Shown here piece by piece: positions 1 through 9,102 of a stretch of 63,917 bases of DNA. Every line of letters begins with the position of its first letter. Position 1 is the first letter of the stretch. Location: the NCBI RefSeq assembly GCF_900101125.1, contig NZ_FNFL01000010.1, positions 1 through 63,917 on the forward strand, in the 5' to 3' direction. This DNA is from Sediminibacillus albus (lineage in GTDB: Bacteria; Bacillota; Bacilli; Bacillales; Amphibacillaceae). The notes beneath the pieces were generated by a model. That model did not search any database. It was not told the DNA's origin and was given only the letters and a program-made list of their open reading frames with translations. Made by a program: the position numbers and the translations under genes.

Positions 1-67
1 AGGTCCGAGGTGGAAGCGTGGTGACACGTGCAGCTGACGGATACTAATCGATCGAGGACTTAACTTA
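1..67 (+). rRNA. 23S ribosomal RNA, 3' end (partial)
   Basis: The first 65 or so bases match the conserved 3' end of Bacillus 23S rRNA, including the GGTGACACG stretch and the terminal GATCGAGGACTTAA that closes helix 1 of the molecule. The 5' part lies outside the window. The exact last base is uncertain by a few nucleotides. It is followed at about 140 nt by 5S rRNA, the usual order in Bacillaceae. Confidence 0.93.
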
Positions 68-208
68 AAACAAGCAATAAATCGTGTTCGTTGATGTCTT
101 TCCTTCTTATCTAGTTTTGAAGGTGCAAACTTTTGATTTACCATTTAGGAAGTTCTGTTAAAACCGTTCACTTCCTATGAACGACACAGAACGACCTAAG
201 TCCCGTAG

Positions 209-325
209 GTCTGGTGGCAATAGCGAAGAGGCCACACCTGTTCCCATGCCGAACACAGCAGTTAAGCTCTTCAGCGCCCATGGTAGTTGGGGCTTTGCCC
301 CTGCGAGAGTAGGACGCCGCCAGGC
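209..325 (+). rRNA. rrf: 5S ribosomal RNA
   Basis: A 117-nt segment matches Bacillus 5S rRNA throughout: TGGTGGC at the 5' side, GCGAAGAGG, CCGAACACAGCAGTTAAGC in loop B-C, GATGG-like loop E region, GAGAGTAGGACGCCGCCA at the 3' side, with the two ends complementary (helix I). It is the last gene of the left rrn operon and is followed by a strong terminator. Confidence 0.96.
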
Positions 326-332
326 AAAAACA

Positions 333-372
333 AAACACCCTTTAAGAGTTGATTCTCTTGAAGGGTGTTTTT
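333..372 (+). terminator. rrn operon intrinsic terminator
   Basis: Just after 5S there is a long inverted repeat (AAACACCCTT...AAGGGTGTTT with an inner TAAGAG/CTCTTG part and a short TTGATT loop) ending in a T-run. It ends the left rRNA operon and may also stop the opposing methyltransferase transcript, since the A-rich left side gives a T-run on the other strand. Confidence 0.9.
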
Positions 373-401
373 TACTAGGATTATAAAAATAACGGAAGTT
401 G

Positions 402-1190
402 CTAGCTTGTGTAATTTTTGTAAGTTGTCCAGATGGTCCATCTATCCTTTTCATGAATGCTTTCATTACCGGAATTCAACTGTCTTTTAATATAATTAAC
501 TAATATATTTAACTCTTTATCACTCAACTCATGAAGGATTGATCTTCCTGTCCGTGCTTTGATGTCCTGTTCTAAACAACGGAAGGAATTATAATGCTTA
601 CGGGTTTCCCAAAATGTGAGGGTATTGATATGAGAGAAGCCTGAGTTATGTAGAAACTTTTCAACCTCTGTTGCCAAAGGTCGTCTTTCTCGCTCAAAAG
701 TAATTAAATTGGGAAAAGCCTCAAAAAAATATCCGCGAATATGATTTTTATTCCCAGGCAATAAGCAATCTTCCAGTGTCCGATCTTGAATGAAAGCTAT
801 TCCGCCTGGCTTTAGTAAGCGGTGGATTTCTTTAAACAGGAGTGGAAGGTCAGTAAGGTGATGGATGACTGCCCGATTTAGTATTAGGTCAAACTGTTCA
901 TTTTTCAACTCGGTATTAGCGGCGTCACCCCAAATGAATTCCGTATTTAATTCATTTTTACAGTACTTTCGGGCAGTGCGCAGCATTTCTTTTGAATAAT
1001 CTAATCCTATAATTCTTTTCGCGCCCATCTGGGCCAAAGCTTTTGTGTATATTCCACCGCCACAGCCCAAGTCTAATATGGTACTTCCTTCAATATTGAC
1101 GCGGGACAGAAGGATGTTTTCCCAAAGAGGATCAACGTCTCGGTTAGTGTACGAGAGCCGGGTTTCTTTGGAATGAAAATCGACGGCCAT
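402..1190 (-). CDS. class I SAM-dependent methyltransferase
   Basis: A 262-aa protein with a Rossmann-type methyltransferase core. Motif I ILDLGCGGG lies near residues 38-46, an acidic residue after strand 2 is in IIGLDYS, then WGDAANTEL, FDLILNRAVIHHL and the post-motif LLKPGG. This is the Methyltransf_11/25 pattern used for small molecules, quinones or proteins; the substrate cannot be told. The C-terminal 100 residues have no motif I recognise. The start is supported by a GGAGGTGG ribosome binding site 7 nt upstream. It is transcribed towards the rrn operon and is not part of the conserved yaa gene order, so it looks like a lineage-specific insertion. Confidence 0.85.
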   Translation of the reverse strand: MAVDFHSKETRLSYTNRDVDPLWENILLSRVNIEGSTILDLGCGGGIYTKALAQMGAKRIIGLDYSKEMLRTARKYCKNELNTEFIWGDAANTELKNEQFDLILNRAVIHHLTDLPLLFKEIHRLLKPGGIAFIQDRTLEDCLLPGNKNHIRGYFFEAFPNLITFERERRPLATEVEKFLHNSGFSHINTLTFWETRKHYNSFRCLEQDIKARTGRSILHELSDKELNILVNYIKRQLNSGNESIHEKDRWTIWTTYKNYTS

Positions 1191-1347
1191 GTTGCCACCT
1201 CCAAATTAAAGAACAAACTTTTGATTATTATATATCTGATTGGTAATAAAAACCATCCTACTTTGTAATTAAAAATTTTTACTGCTGTACAAACAACTTT
1301 CGTTACTTTTTTCATAGACTGCAATATAAGTATTTTTTAAGTTTATT

Positions 1348-1376
1348 GTATAGTTTCGTTAGATTAGGAAAGACTA
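1348..1376 (+). promoter_or_regulatory. candidate sigma-F promoter of csfB
   Basis: GTATA at 1348-1352 and GGAAAGACTA at 1367-1376, 14 nt apart, fit the sigma-F pattern GYWTA and GGnnAnAnTn. The csfB gene of B. subtilis is known to be sigma-F dependent. The predicted start of transcription lies only a few bases before the ribosome binding site, which makes the leader very short. The same motif pair with the same 14-nt spacer precedes fin at 29993. Confidence 0.55.
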
Positions 1377-1396
1377 AGCTAACGGAGGTGGAGAAA

Positions 1397-1588
1397 TTGG
1401 AGAACAATTATAAAAGTGAAATGTGCGGAATTTGTAATCGCGAGAAGCCAAAAGGAATCCATTTGTACACTTTATTTATTTGTTGTGACTGCGAACAGAA
1501 AATGATCCACACAGAACCATGTGAAGCAGAGTACCAGCATTATCTCGATAAATTAAAAAACATGAAACAAACAACCCTATATTCATAG
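1397..1588 (+). CDS. csfB: anti-sigma-G factor Gin (CsfB)
   Basis: A 63-aa cysteine-rich protein. Two CxxC pairs (CGIC and CCDC) separated by GIHLYTLFI, and a C-terminal LYS, match Gin/CsfB, which binds sigma-G (and sigma-E) and keeps it inactive until engulfment is complete; the cysteines bind zinc in the family. I chose the TTG at 1397 because GGAGGTG ends 8 nt before it; the longer reading from 1346 has no ribosome binding site and would start inside the promoter. B. subtilis Gin is 64 aa and sits in the same neighbourhood (bofA-csfB-xpaC-yaaN-yaaO-tmk); here xpaC and yaaN are absent. Confidence 0.9.
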   Translation: MENNYKSEMCGICNREKPKGIHLYTLFICCDCEQKMIHTEPCEAEYQHYLDKLKNMKQTTLYS

Positions 1589-1598
1589 ATTTTCAGAG

Positions 1599-1630
1599 CC
1601 CTTGTCATCTGCCCGGATGATAAGGGTTTT
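1599..1630 (+). terminator. csfB intrinsic terminator
   Basis: CCCTTGTCATC and GATGATAAGGG pair as an 11-bp stem around a short loop and are followed by TTTT. It begins 10 nt after the csfB stop, so csfB is a one-gene transcript. A second small hairpin (AAAGGG/CCCTTTT, about 1683-1703) follows. Confidence 0.85.
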
Positions 1631-1724
1631 AACATACGATTAAAATTTCCTTTTCTAGTCAGGCTAGCTTTTTTTACTGTATAAAGGGTATGACCCTTTT
1701 ATTTTCATTATCTCGATTTATCTC

Positions 1725-1752
1725 TTGGCAGGATAGCGATTTGGTTTACAAT
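1725..1752 (+). promoter_or_regulatory. candidate sigma-A promoter of yaaO-tmk
   Basis: TTGGCA and TACAAT are separated by 16 nt, about 80 nt before the yaaO start and after the csfB terminator. Four to five of six positions match in each box. Confidence 0.5.
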
Positions 1753-1831
1753 GTAAGAAAGAGGAGCAGAAAGTCAAATAGTCTCCTTATTCTGCTAATG
1801 AACCAGCTTACTAAATTAAAGGATGTAATCA

Positions 1832-3262
1832 ATGAAATATAACCAAAGTCAAACTCCGTTGTTTAATGCTTTAAAAAATTTTTCTGGCAGCAAGCCAATT
1901 TCCTTTCATGTTCCAGGCCATAAAAATGGCCGAATTTTCCCTGAGTCGGGAAAGGGATACTATGAATCCCTATTGAATATGGATGTTACCGAACTAACAG
2001 GCTTAGATGATCTCCATGCCGCTGAGGGCGTGATTAGCAGGGCCCAACGATTAGCTGCAGATTTGTTTTCGGCAGAATCCACTTTTTTCTTGGTAGGAGG
2101 GAGTACAGCAGGGAATTTGGCAATGATATTAGCGGCTGCTTCACATGGGAGTAAAATGCTAGTACAGCGTAATTCCCATAAATCAATACTAAATGGATTG
2201 GAACTTGGTGGAGTGGAGCCCGTTTTTGTTGCTCCGGAATACGATAGCAATGTGAACCGTTATCACGCTCCTTCTTTAAAGACTGTCAAAGAGGCAGTCA
2301 GTGAACATCCGACTATTTGTGCCATTGTACTTACCTATCCTGATTATTTTGGCAGAACCTTTGCTTTAAAAGAGATCATCGATTTTGCTCACCAAAAAGA
2401 CATCGCAGTACTAGTAGACGAGGCTCATGGCGTCCATTTTTCATTATCAAAATATTTCCCGTTATCAGCACTTGAGTTAGGGGCAGATATCGTTGTCCAA
2501 TCTGCTCATAAAATGGCCCCGGCGTTGACCATGTCTTCTTTTCTTCATATCAAATCAAAGATTATAGACAGGGAGGATGTTGCTTATTACTTGCAAATGA
2601 TGCAGTCTAGCAGCCCTTCATACCCATTGATGGCAAGCCTTGATTTAGCCCGGCATTACCTGGCGAATATGCCTGCAAGGTTAGTGGATGAAATAATAAA
2701 TAGCGCTAACAGCCTAAGGGAAGAATTAGCGAAGGAAATGTCCTGGAAAATACTTGAACCGGAGCAAGGGATAGACGATCCCTTGAAAGTTACCTTGGAG
2801 GTTCCAAACGGATGTTCAGGCCGTGATGTGGCTAAATTATTTGAAGCACAGAATATTTATCCAGAACTATATACTCATGATCAAGTACTCTTTATCCATG
2901 GTCTGGCTCCTTTTCAGGAATGGAGAATGTTTAAAGAAGCAATGAAAAAGATATCTGGGCAATTAAAATTCCTTCCCAACCATGGTACAATAGGGAGTGT
3001 ACGGATAAATCAAAAGCCTGTTCAGTCATTGGAAATAACTTATCAGCAAATGAAAAAGAGAAACAAACAATTTCTTAGTTGGCAGCTCGCAGAAGGAAAC
3101 ATAGCTGCTCAGTCTGTCGTTCCCTATCCACCGGGTATACCGCTCATCCTTAAGGGAGAGAGAATAACAGGAAACCATATAAAGGTGATAAAATACTTAC
3201 TAAAGCAAGGGACAAATTTTCAAAATCAACAAGTTGAACAAGGCATTATTTGTTTTATATAG
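1832..3262 (+). CDS. yaaO: Orn/Lys/Arg decarboxylase family PLP enzyme
   Basis: A 476-aa fold-type I PLP-dependent enzyme of the ornithine/lysine/arginine decarboxylase family, equivalent to B. subtilis YaaO by sequence style and by its place just before tmk. Near the N-terminus is HVPGHKNG, typical of the family; LVDEAHGVH carries the aspartate that contacts the pyridine nitrogen and SAHKMAP carries the lysine that binds PLP. The C-terminal domain contains the VPYPPGIP motif found in these enzymes. The true substrate is not known from the sequence. The start at 1832 has an AAAGGATG ribosome binding site. The gap to tmk is only 25 nt, suggesting co-transcription. Confidence 0.88.
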   Translation: MKYNQSQTPLFNALKNFSGSKPISFHVPGHKNGRIFPESGKGYYESLLNMDVTELTGLDDLHAAEGVISRAQRLAADLFSAESTFFLVGGSTAGNLAMILAAASHGSKMLVQRNSHKSILNGLELGGVEPVFVAPEYDSNVNRYHAPSLKTVKEAVSEHPTICAIVLTYPDYFGRTFALKEIIDFAHQKDIAVLVDEAHGVHFSLSKYFPLSALELGADIVVQSAHKMAPALTMSSFLHIKSKIIDREDVAYYLQMMQSSSPSYPLMASLDLARHYLANMPARLVDEIINSANSLREELAKEMSWKILEPEQGIDDPLKVTLEVPNGCSGRDVAKLFEAQNIYPELYTHDQVLFIHGLAPFQEWRMFKEAMKKISGQLKFLPNHGTIGSVRINQKPVQSLEITYQQMKKRNKQFLSWQLAEGNIAAQSVVPYPPGIPLILKGERITGNHIKVIKYLLKQGTNFQNQQVEQGIICFI

Positions 3263-3287
3263 ATAGTAACTCTAAAGGAGAATGATT

Positions 3288-3914
3288 GTGCGAGGATATT
3301 TTATTACCTTCGAAGGCGGTGAGGGGGCCGGTAAGACTTCTGTATTGAAGGCTGTCGAGCAACGGTTACTGGAAAACGGGCATGAGGTAGTTGCTACCAG
3401 GGAACCAGGCGGAATAGAAATTGCCGAGAATATAAGACAGATAATTTTGGATCCTTCCCATACAGAAATGGATGGAAAGACAGAAGCTTTACTTTATGCA
3501 GCCGCCCGGCGCCAGCACTTAGTCGAAAAAGTGCTTCCGGCGCTCCAAGAGGGAAAAATCGTTTTATGTGATCGTTTTATTGATAGCAGTCTTGCATATC
3601 AGGGTTATGCTAGAGGTCTTGGCATGGAAGAGGTTTTTCAAATCAATAAATTTGCAATAAGCAAGTGTATGCCAGATTTAACCTTATTTTTCGACATTCA
3701 ACCAGAAACAGGTCTAAAGCGGATAGCTGCCAATAAACAGAGGGAAAAAAACCGCCTGGATTTAGAGAATGTAAAATTCCACGAAAAGGTTTATGAGGCT
3801 TACCAATTGCTATTAGATAAATTCCCGGGCCGCATTCATTCGATTAATGCAGACCAACCAATCGATATGGTGGCAAATGCCGCATATGAAAAAATTGTTT
3901 CTTTTTTGCATTAA
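3288..3914 (+). CDS. tmk: thymidylate kinase
   Basis: A 208-aa kinase that phosphorylates dTMP to dTDP for DNA synthesis. The P-loop GGEGAGKT is at residues 10-17, the substrate motif TREPGG follows near 39-44, [12 protein letters not shown] holds the DR(F/Y) dTMP-binding region, and a lid region with arginines lies near 145. I prefer the GTG at 3288: the AAAGGAG site is 7 nt before it but only 1 nt before the ATG at 3282. It heads a replication-related run (tmk, darA, yaaR, holB, ricT, yabA) conserved in Bacilli. Confidence 0.95.
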   Translation: MRGYFITFEGGEGAGKTSVLKAVEQRLLENGHEVVATREPGGIEIAENIRQIILDPSHTEMDGKTEALLYAAARRQHLVEKVLPALQEGKIVLCDRFIDSSLAYQGYARGLGMEEVFQINKFAISKCMPDLTLFFDIQPETGLKRIAANKQREKNRLDLENVKFHEKVYEAYQLLLDKFPGRIHSINADQPIDMVANAAYEKIVSFLH

Positions 3915-4316
<402 letters not shown>

Positions 4317-4334
4317 ATAAAAGGGGAAAAAGGA

Positions 4335-4775
4335 ATGAAAATCACACAAGATATACGCTCACAGTTGGATGCTTCCCCTAAGAACGTCTCCCAGACTGTC
4401 AAGGGAGGGCAAAGCTTTGGGAATGTTGTCGAGTCCCAAAGCCAAAAGCTTAAAGAAACAGAACTGCAAAAGTTAATGAAAGATTTGACTGTGCAGGGAG
4501 AAAGGTTAGGACGCGTCCGCTCTTTTCGGGATCTCGCCAAATATAAGCGGATGGTTAAGAATTTTGTTCAAGAAGCTGTCCAATATGGAATGGAACTAAA
4601 GCATTCTCACAGTTGGAATATGGATGGGAATAACCGCAAGTTAACAACGGTAGAGGAAATTGACCAAAAGTTAGTCGAATTGACCGAAGCGGTAATCGAG
4701 CAAGAGAAAAAACCGATAAACATCTTAGGTGTAATCGGTGAGATCAAGGGATTATTGGTGAATTTGTACACCTAA
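4335..4775 (+). CDS. yaaR: YaaR family protein (DUF327)
   Basis: A 146-aa, charged, mostly helical protein of the YaaR family, whose function is unknown to me. The conserved central region RVRSFRDLAKYKRMVKNF and the C-terminal part ending in a hydrophobic segment are typical. It lies 18 nt after darA and 36 nt before holB, so it is almost certainly in the same transcript, but position alone does not tell its job. AAAAGGGGAAAAAGG before the start acts as ribosome binding site. Confidence 0.88.
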   Translation: MKITQDIRSQLDASPKNVSQTVKGGQSFGNVVESQSQKLKETELQKLMKDLTVQGERLGRVRSFRDLAKYKRMVKNFVQEAVQYGMELKHSHSWNMDGNNRKLTTVEEIDQKLVELTEAVIEQEKKPINILGVIGEIKGLLVNLYT

Positions 4776-4811
4776 GTTTTAAAAGGAAGTTCATTATAAG
4801 GATGGAATTAT

Positions 4812-5798
4812 ATGAAAACATGGTCAGAAATAGCTTCCATACAACCGCTGGCTGCCAAAATGTTGACAAACAGCCTTGCTAAGCAAAGAGTTTCCCATGC
4901 ATACTTGTTTCAAGGAAACAGAGGAACAGGAAAAAAAGCAATCAGTATGATAATGGCTAAAAGTATATTTTGCCAGCATCAAGACGGTCAAGAGCCTTGC
5001 CAGCATTGCAAAGAATGCCAGCGGATTGAATCAGGGAACCATCCCGATGTCCATTGGGTAATTCCTGACGGGCAATCCATTAAAAAAGATCAAATTCTCC
5101 ATTTGCAAAAGGAGTTCACATATACAGGCTTAGAATCGAATCAAAAAGTTTATATTATAGAAGACGCCGAAAAAATGACAGCCAATGCTTCCAATCGACT
5201 GCTGAAATTTTTAGAAGAACCAAGTAAGCAGACAACCGCTATGCTACTTACATCAAACAGTCAATCCATTTTACAAACGATCCGTTCCAGGTGCCAAATT
5301 ATGGCATTAAAGCCATTAAATGCATCTAACTTAGAAAAGCAGCTTCAGGAGGAGGGCCTGTCCCTATCTAATGCAAGACTGATGTCTGCGATTACTAATA
5401 ATATTTCCGAAGCCCTGGAAATCAGTGGTGATGACTGGTTTGCTAATGCTAGAAAATTAGTGGTACAATTAATAGAAGTACTCCAAACTAAACCAGAAGA
5501 AGCGATGTTATTCCTAAATAACCTTTGGCTGCCACACTTTAAAGAGAGACAGCAGCTGCAAAGAGGTTTGGATTTATTGATATTATGGTTTAAAGATATA
5601 GTGTACAGCCATGTAGACAACGACGATGCCATTATTTTCGTAAACGAACAAGACAAGCTGACACAGTCCTCCATGCATTGGTCTAAACAACAGGCTGCAG
5701 ATGCATTGCGCAATATATTGGAGGCAAAGCGAAAATTAGAACAAAATGTGCATCCTGCTTTAGTAATGGAGCAGCTGACACTTCATATAAAGAGGTGA
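4812..5798 (+). CDS. holB: DNA polymerase III subunit delta'
   Basis: A 328-aa AAA+ clamp-loader subunit that with delta and tau loads the sliding clamp. The P-loop region reads GNRGTGKK, and a zinc module with four cysteines (FCQH...PCQHCKECQ) follows near residues 52-75. The segment YIIEDAEKMTANASNRLLKFLEEP is the Walker B/sensor region, and LLTSNSQSILQTIRSRCQ holds the SRC motif that marks clamp-loader small subunits. Length equals B. subtilis HolB (329 aa). It ends 5 nt before ricT. Confidence 0.95.
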   Translation: MKTWSEIASIQPLAAKMLTNSLAKQRVSHAYLFQGNRGTGKKAISMIMAKSIFCQHQDGQEPCQHCKECQRIESGNHPDVHWVIPDGQSIKKDQILHLQKEFTYTGLESNQKVYIIEDAEKMTANASNRLLKFLEEPSKQTTAMLLTSNSQSILQTIRSRCQIMALKPLNASNLEKQLQEEGLSLSNARLMSAITNNISEALEISGDDWFANARKLVVQLIEVLQTKPEEAMLFLNNLWLPHFKERQQLQRGLDLLILWFKDIVYSHVDNDDAIIFVNEQDKLTQSSMHWSKQQAADALRNILEAKRKLEQNVHPALVMEQLTLHIKR

Positions 5799-5803
5799 AA
5801 GAA

Positions 5804-6631
5804 ATGATAGAAGTAATTGGCGTCCGCTTTAAAAAAGCGGGTAAAATATATTATTTCGATCCGGGGGAATATTCCATTTCCAATGATGATTATGTGATTG
5901 TGGAAACGGTCCGCGGGGTTGAATTCGGGAAAGTAGTAATACCTAACAAAAAGGTTGATGAAGAAGACGTTGTTCTCCCTTTAAAGAAAGTTATTCGCTT
6001 GGCGACTGATAAGGATAAATTGACAGTCGTAGAAAACCAGGAGAGTTCTCGTGAAGCTCATCGGGTTTGTGAGCAAAAGATCAAAGAACATAAACTGGAT
6101 ATGAATTTAGTAGAGGTAGAGTACACATTTGACCGGAATAAAGTGATATTCTATTTTACAGCAGATGGACGTGTGGATTTTAGAAATTTAGTGAAAGATT
6201 TGGCGTCTGTTTTTAAAACCCGCATTGAATTGAGACAAATAGGAGTACGGGATGAAGCAAAACTCCTCGGTGGTGTAGGGCCGTGCGGAAGAATGTTGTG
6301 CTGTTCCACCTTCCTTGGAGATTTTGAACCAGTTTCAATCAAAATGGCCAAAGATCAGAACCTTTCATTAAATCCTGCCAAGATTTCTGGTTTATGTGGA
6401 AGGTTAATGTGTTGTTTGAAATACGAAAATGACGATTATGAAACAGCTAAGAAAATATTGCCTGACCTGGGAGAAGAAATTAACACAGACTATGGTTCAG
6501 GAAAAGTTGTCGGGTTAAATATTCTTGAACGGTTAGTCCAAATTGAAATCCCTGAAAAAGAACGGGTTATTGAATATACAATAGATGAGCTTATCAATGA
6601 AGGAGTTATTACTACGCAAGCCACGGAATGA
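5804..6631 (+). CDS. ricT: RicT (YaaT), PSP1-domain protein of the Ric/Y-complex
   Basis: A 275-aa PSP1-domain protein. In B. subtilis YaaT works with YlbF and YmcA as the Ric complex, which carries iron-sulfur clusters and helps RNase Y mature mRNAs, and it influences Spo0A phosphorylation, competence and biofilm formation. The sequence shows [15 protein letters not shown] at the start and the two cysteine pairs CGRMLCC and CGRLMCC that bind the clusters, near residues 166 and 206. The ATG at 5804 is chosen because AGAGGTG ends 6 nt upstream; the GTG inside that site would be a false start. Same length as B. subtilis YaaT. Confidence 0.95.
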   Translation: MIEVIGVRFKKAGKIYYFDPGEYSISNDDYVIVETVRGVEFGKVVIPNKKVDEEDVVLPLKKVIRLATDKDKLTVVENQESSREAHRVCEQKIKEHKLDMNLVEVEYTFDRNKVIFYFTADGRVDFRNLVKDLASVFKTRIELRQIGVRDEAKLLGGVGPCGRMLCCSTFLGDFEPVSIKMAKDQNLSLNPAKISGLCGRLMCCLKYENDDYETAKKILPDLGEEINTDYGSGKVVGLNILERLVQIEIPEKERVIEYTIDELINEGVITTQATE

Positions 6632-6647
6632 TGGGGTGGAAGGTCGC

Positions 6648-6998
6648 GTGAATAAAAAAGAAGTGTTTGAACAAGTGACAGATATGGAAGAAAAAATCGG
6701 CCAGCTTTATCAGCAGTTAGGTGATTTAAAAAACCACCTCGGTGAGCTGCTGGAAGAAAACCACAGGCTTACCGTCGAGAATCATCACCTCCGTAACCGC
6801 TTGGAAAGCAGTAACAATCATCAAACAAAAGAAAAGTCTGGCAGCGATGACAGCCAAGAGGTAGCAGTAGGAGAAGGTTACGATAACTTGGCACGATTAT
6901 ATGAGGAAGGTTTTCATATTTGTAATGTCCATTTTGGCAGTCCTCGCCAGGATGAAGATTGCTTGTTTTGCTTATTGTTTCTTAATAAGAGCAAATAA
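6648..6998 (+). CDS. yabA: replication initiation control protein YabA
   Basis: A 116-aa regulator that tethers DnaA to the sliding clamp DnaN and prevents over-initiation of replication. The N-terminal half is a leucine-zipper-like coiled coil (heptads through [18 protein letters not shown]), which forms the tetramer; the C-terminal part has the zinc motif with HICNVHF and CLFCLLF. The GTG at 6648 follows GGTGGAAGG and gives [10 protein letters not shown], matching known YabA starts. An earlier in-frame start at 6585 lies within ricT and has no ribosome binding site. Confidence 0.93.
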   Translation: MNKKEVFEQVTDMEEKIGQLYQQLGDLKNHLGELLEENHRLTVENHHLRNRLESSNNHQTKEKSGSDDSQEVAVGEGYDNLARLYEEGFHICNVHFGSPRQDEDCLFCLLFLNKSK

Positions 6999-7131
6999 GT
7001 TATGTTCCAACTTACTTATGAAGCAAACAGAGCGGACGAATATCGAAAACCAACATTTTGTAAGGACTGATCCAAAGAAGATGATTTTCTTTTGGTTCAG
7101 TCTTTCTTTTTACATGAAAGGATTTGGAAAA

Positions 7132-7887
7132 GTGAAAGATGTTGAACTGCAAAAAGGAGAACGGCTTGATTATTTACTAGCCGAAGAAAAAATGAGGATC
7201 ATTCAGAGCCCGGAGGTATTCGCTTTTTCTCTGGATGCAGTCCTTCTGGCTGACTTCACCTATGTACCAATAAAGAAGGGCAGGATTCTCGACCTCTGTA
7301 CGGGGAATGGAGTCATTCCTTTATTGATCAGCAGGCGGTCATATGCTCATATTACGGGAGTGGAGATACAAGAGCGGCTTTATGATATGGCAGTAAGAAA
7401 TGTGGAGCTTAATGGCCTGTCAGAGCAAATAGATATGGTCCACGGGGATCTGAAGGAAATGCATGAGATGCTTGGAAATGGAGGATTCGATTTAGTTACC
7501 TGTAATCCGCCATACTTTACAACGCCCCAGAAAAAGGAGCAGAATATCAATGAATATCTGACTATAGCCAGACATGAAATCTATTGTACGCTAGAGGATG
7601 TAGTAAAGTCGTGCAGCAGGCTCGTCCGTCCAGGAGGAAAAGTCGCAATGGTGCACCGACCGGGCCGTCTAGTTGACTTGCTTGCTTTGTTCAGAAAGTA
7701 TAAAATCGAACCTAAAAAAATGCGGTTAGTTTATCCTAAAGCAAATAAAGAAGCTAATATTTTGTTGATTGAAGGAATCAGGGATGGAAAACCGGATTTG
7801 AAAATTCTTCCCCCTCTTTATGCCTTCGATGAACAAGACAATTACACAAAAGAGCTTGAGGAAATATTGTATGGAAAAGAAAAATAA
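7132..7887 (+). CDS. yabB: tRNA (adenine-N6)-methyltransferase, TrmN6 family
   Basis: A 251-aa class I methyltransferase of the YabB/TrmN6 family, expected to methylate A37 N6 next to the anticodon of a tRNA. The conserved opening [23 protein letters not shown] is followed by motif [15 protein letters not shown], an acidic residue in GVEIQE and the catalytic NPPYF near residue 123. The start is not certain: GTG at 7132 with AAAGGA upstream fits family alignments best; ATG at 7114 is possible. The gene starts 133 nt after yabA and overlaps yazA. Confidence 0.9.
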   Translation: MKDVELQKGERLDYLLAEEKMRIIQSPEVFAFSLDAVLLADFTYVPIKKGRILDLCTGNGVIPLLISRRSYAHITGVEIQERLYDMAVRNVELNGLSEQIDMVHGDLKEMHEMLGNGGFDLVTCNPPYFTTPQKKEQNINEYLTIARHEIYCTLEDVVKSCSRLVRPGGKVAMVHRPGRLVDLLALFRKYKIEPKKMRLVYPKANKEANILLIEGIRDGKPDLKILPPLYAFDEQDNYTKELEEILYGKEK

Positions 7888-8146
7888 CTATTATGTCTAT
7901 ATATTGAAATGCAAAGATGGCAGTTTATATACAGGTTATACAAATGACTTGGAAAAGAGGATTTCCAGGCACGAAAGCGGTAAAGGTGCAAAATACACGA
8001 GGGGCAGAGGCCCTTTTCAGTTGGTTTACTACAGATCTTTTGCAACAAAGCAGGAAGCACTACAACAGGAATACCGAATAAAAAAGCTTCCAAAAATACA
8101 AAAAAAGCGGTTGATTAAATCTTATACAGAAGGGCATGATGAGTGA
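7871..8146 (+). CDS. yazA: GIY-YIG nuclease family protein YazA
   Basis: A 91-aa protein made of a single GIY-YIG domain: [18 protein letters not shown] gives the two tyrosine strands, [15 protein letters not shown] the conserved arginine and histidine region, and an acidic residue lies in EYRIK. Members of this UPF0213 family are presumed nucleases, but no substrate is established. The ATG at 7871 sits inside the end of yabB (17-nt overlap) with GAGGAAAT upstream, so translation is coupled. Confidence 0.92.
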   Translation: MEKKNNYYVYILKCKDGSLYTGYTNDLEKRISRHESGKGAKYTRGRGPFQLVYYRSFATKQEALQQEYRIKKLPKIQKKRLIKSYTEGHDE

Positions 8147-9024
8147 TGAACTTGCAAAGCAGTTTCCAGGGTTCGTTCGATGGGGGAACATTATACATCG
8201 TTCCTACGCCTATTGGCAATCTGGAAGACATCACTTTACGGGCATTAAATACATTAAAAACTGTTGATTACATTGCAGCAGAAGACACCCGAAATACTAA
8301 AAAGCTGATGAATCACTTCTCGATTGAAAAACCAATGGTTAGTTATCATGAGCATAATAAACAAATGAGGGAAACAAAGCTTTTAAATATTCTTCACGAA
8401 GGGAAAGACATTGCATTAGTAAGTGATGCGGGCATGCCAGCGATATCCGATCCCGGCTATGAAATAGTTGACGCTGTCATTGCAGAAAGCCTTCCGGTAG
8501 TTGTTCTTCCTGGGGCAAATGCTGCGTTATGTGCTTTGGTAGGTTCTGGTATTTCACCAAAAGAGTTTTATTTCTATGGATTTCTGCCCAGAAAGAAAAA
8601 AGACAGAGAAGAAGAGCTGCATTCCTTGAAAAGTGTAAGAGCCTCATTGCTTTTTTATGAATCTCCTCATCGTTTAAAAGATACGTTGCAATCCATACTA
8701 ACTCAGTTAGGTGATAAAAGAGTAACATTGGCAAGAGAGCTGACCAAGCGTTATGAAGAGTATATCCGCGGCACAACAAAAGAAGTACTGGACTGGACAG
8801 AAGCCCATCAGATAAAGGGAGAATTTTGTATTGTAGTGGAAGGCGGAACAGGACAAGCTCTCGAAGAGGACAAGTGGTGGGAGAGTTTTACAGTTGATGA
8901 CCATGTGCGATATTACATAAGCGGTGGCTTGAACAGCAAGGAAGCAATCAAAAAAACAGCTGTAGATAGACAGGTGCCCAAACGGGACGTCTACCAGGCG
9001 TACCATATAAAAGAAAATGATTGA
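8146..9024 (+). CDS. rsmI: 16S rRNA 2'-O-ribose C1402 methyltransferase
   Basis: A 292-aa SAM-dependent tetrapyrrole-methylase-fold enzyme, RsmI, that methylates the ribose of C1402 in the 16S decoding centre. Visible family motifs are LYIVPTPIGNLEDITLRAL, AAEDTRNTKKL, VSYHEHN, LVSDAGMPAISDPGY and FYGFLPRK. The ATG at 8146 overlaps the yazA stop as TGATG, with AGAAGGG upstream; GTG at 8143 would add one residue. It closes the tmk-rsmI run. Confidence 0.95.
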   Translation: MNLQSSFQGSFDGGTLYIVPTPIGNLEDITLRALNTLKTVDYIAAEDTRNTKKLMNHFSIEKPMVSYHEHNKQMRETKLLNILHEGKDIALVSDAGMPAISDPGYEIVDAVIAESLPVVVLPGANAALCALVGSGISPKEFYFYGFLPRKKKDREEELHSLKSVRASLLFYESPHRLKDTLQSILTQLGDKRVTLARELTKRYEEYIRGTTKEVLDWTEAHQIKGEFCIVVEGGTGQALEEDKWWESFTVDDHVRYYISGGLNSKEAIKKTAVDRQVPKRDVYQAYHIKEND

Positions 9025-9063
9025 AACTGGACAAGGCTGAAGTGGCTGGATATTGAATGGAAG

Positions 9064-9094
9064 AAAAAAAGGCCTCTACACTTAGTTAGAGGCC
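9064..9094 (-). terminator. abrB intrinsic terminator
   Basis: Read on the minus strand, GGCCTCTA and TAGAGGCC form an 8-bp stem followed by a seven-T run, 9 nt after the abrB stop. It may also slow rsmI transcription from the other side, but there is no T-run on the plus strand. Confidence 0.88.
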
Positions 9095-9102
9095 GGGAAT
9101 AA

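Noticed and set aside
158-466. Minus-strand ORF over the 5S rRNA, and the plus-strand ORF 177-386
   Set aside because: Both cross the 5S gene and its terminator; they have no ribosome binding site and no protein-like composition.
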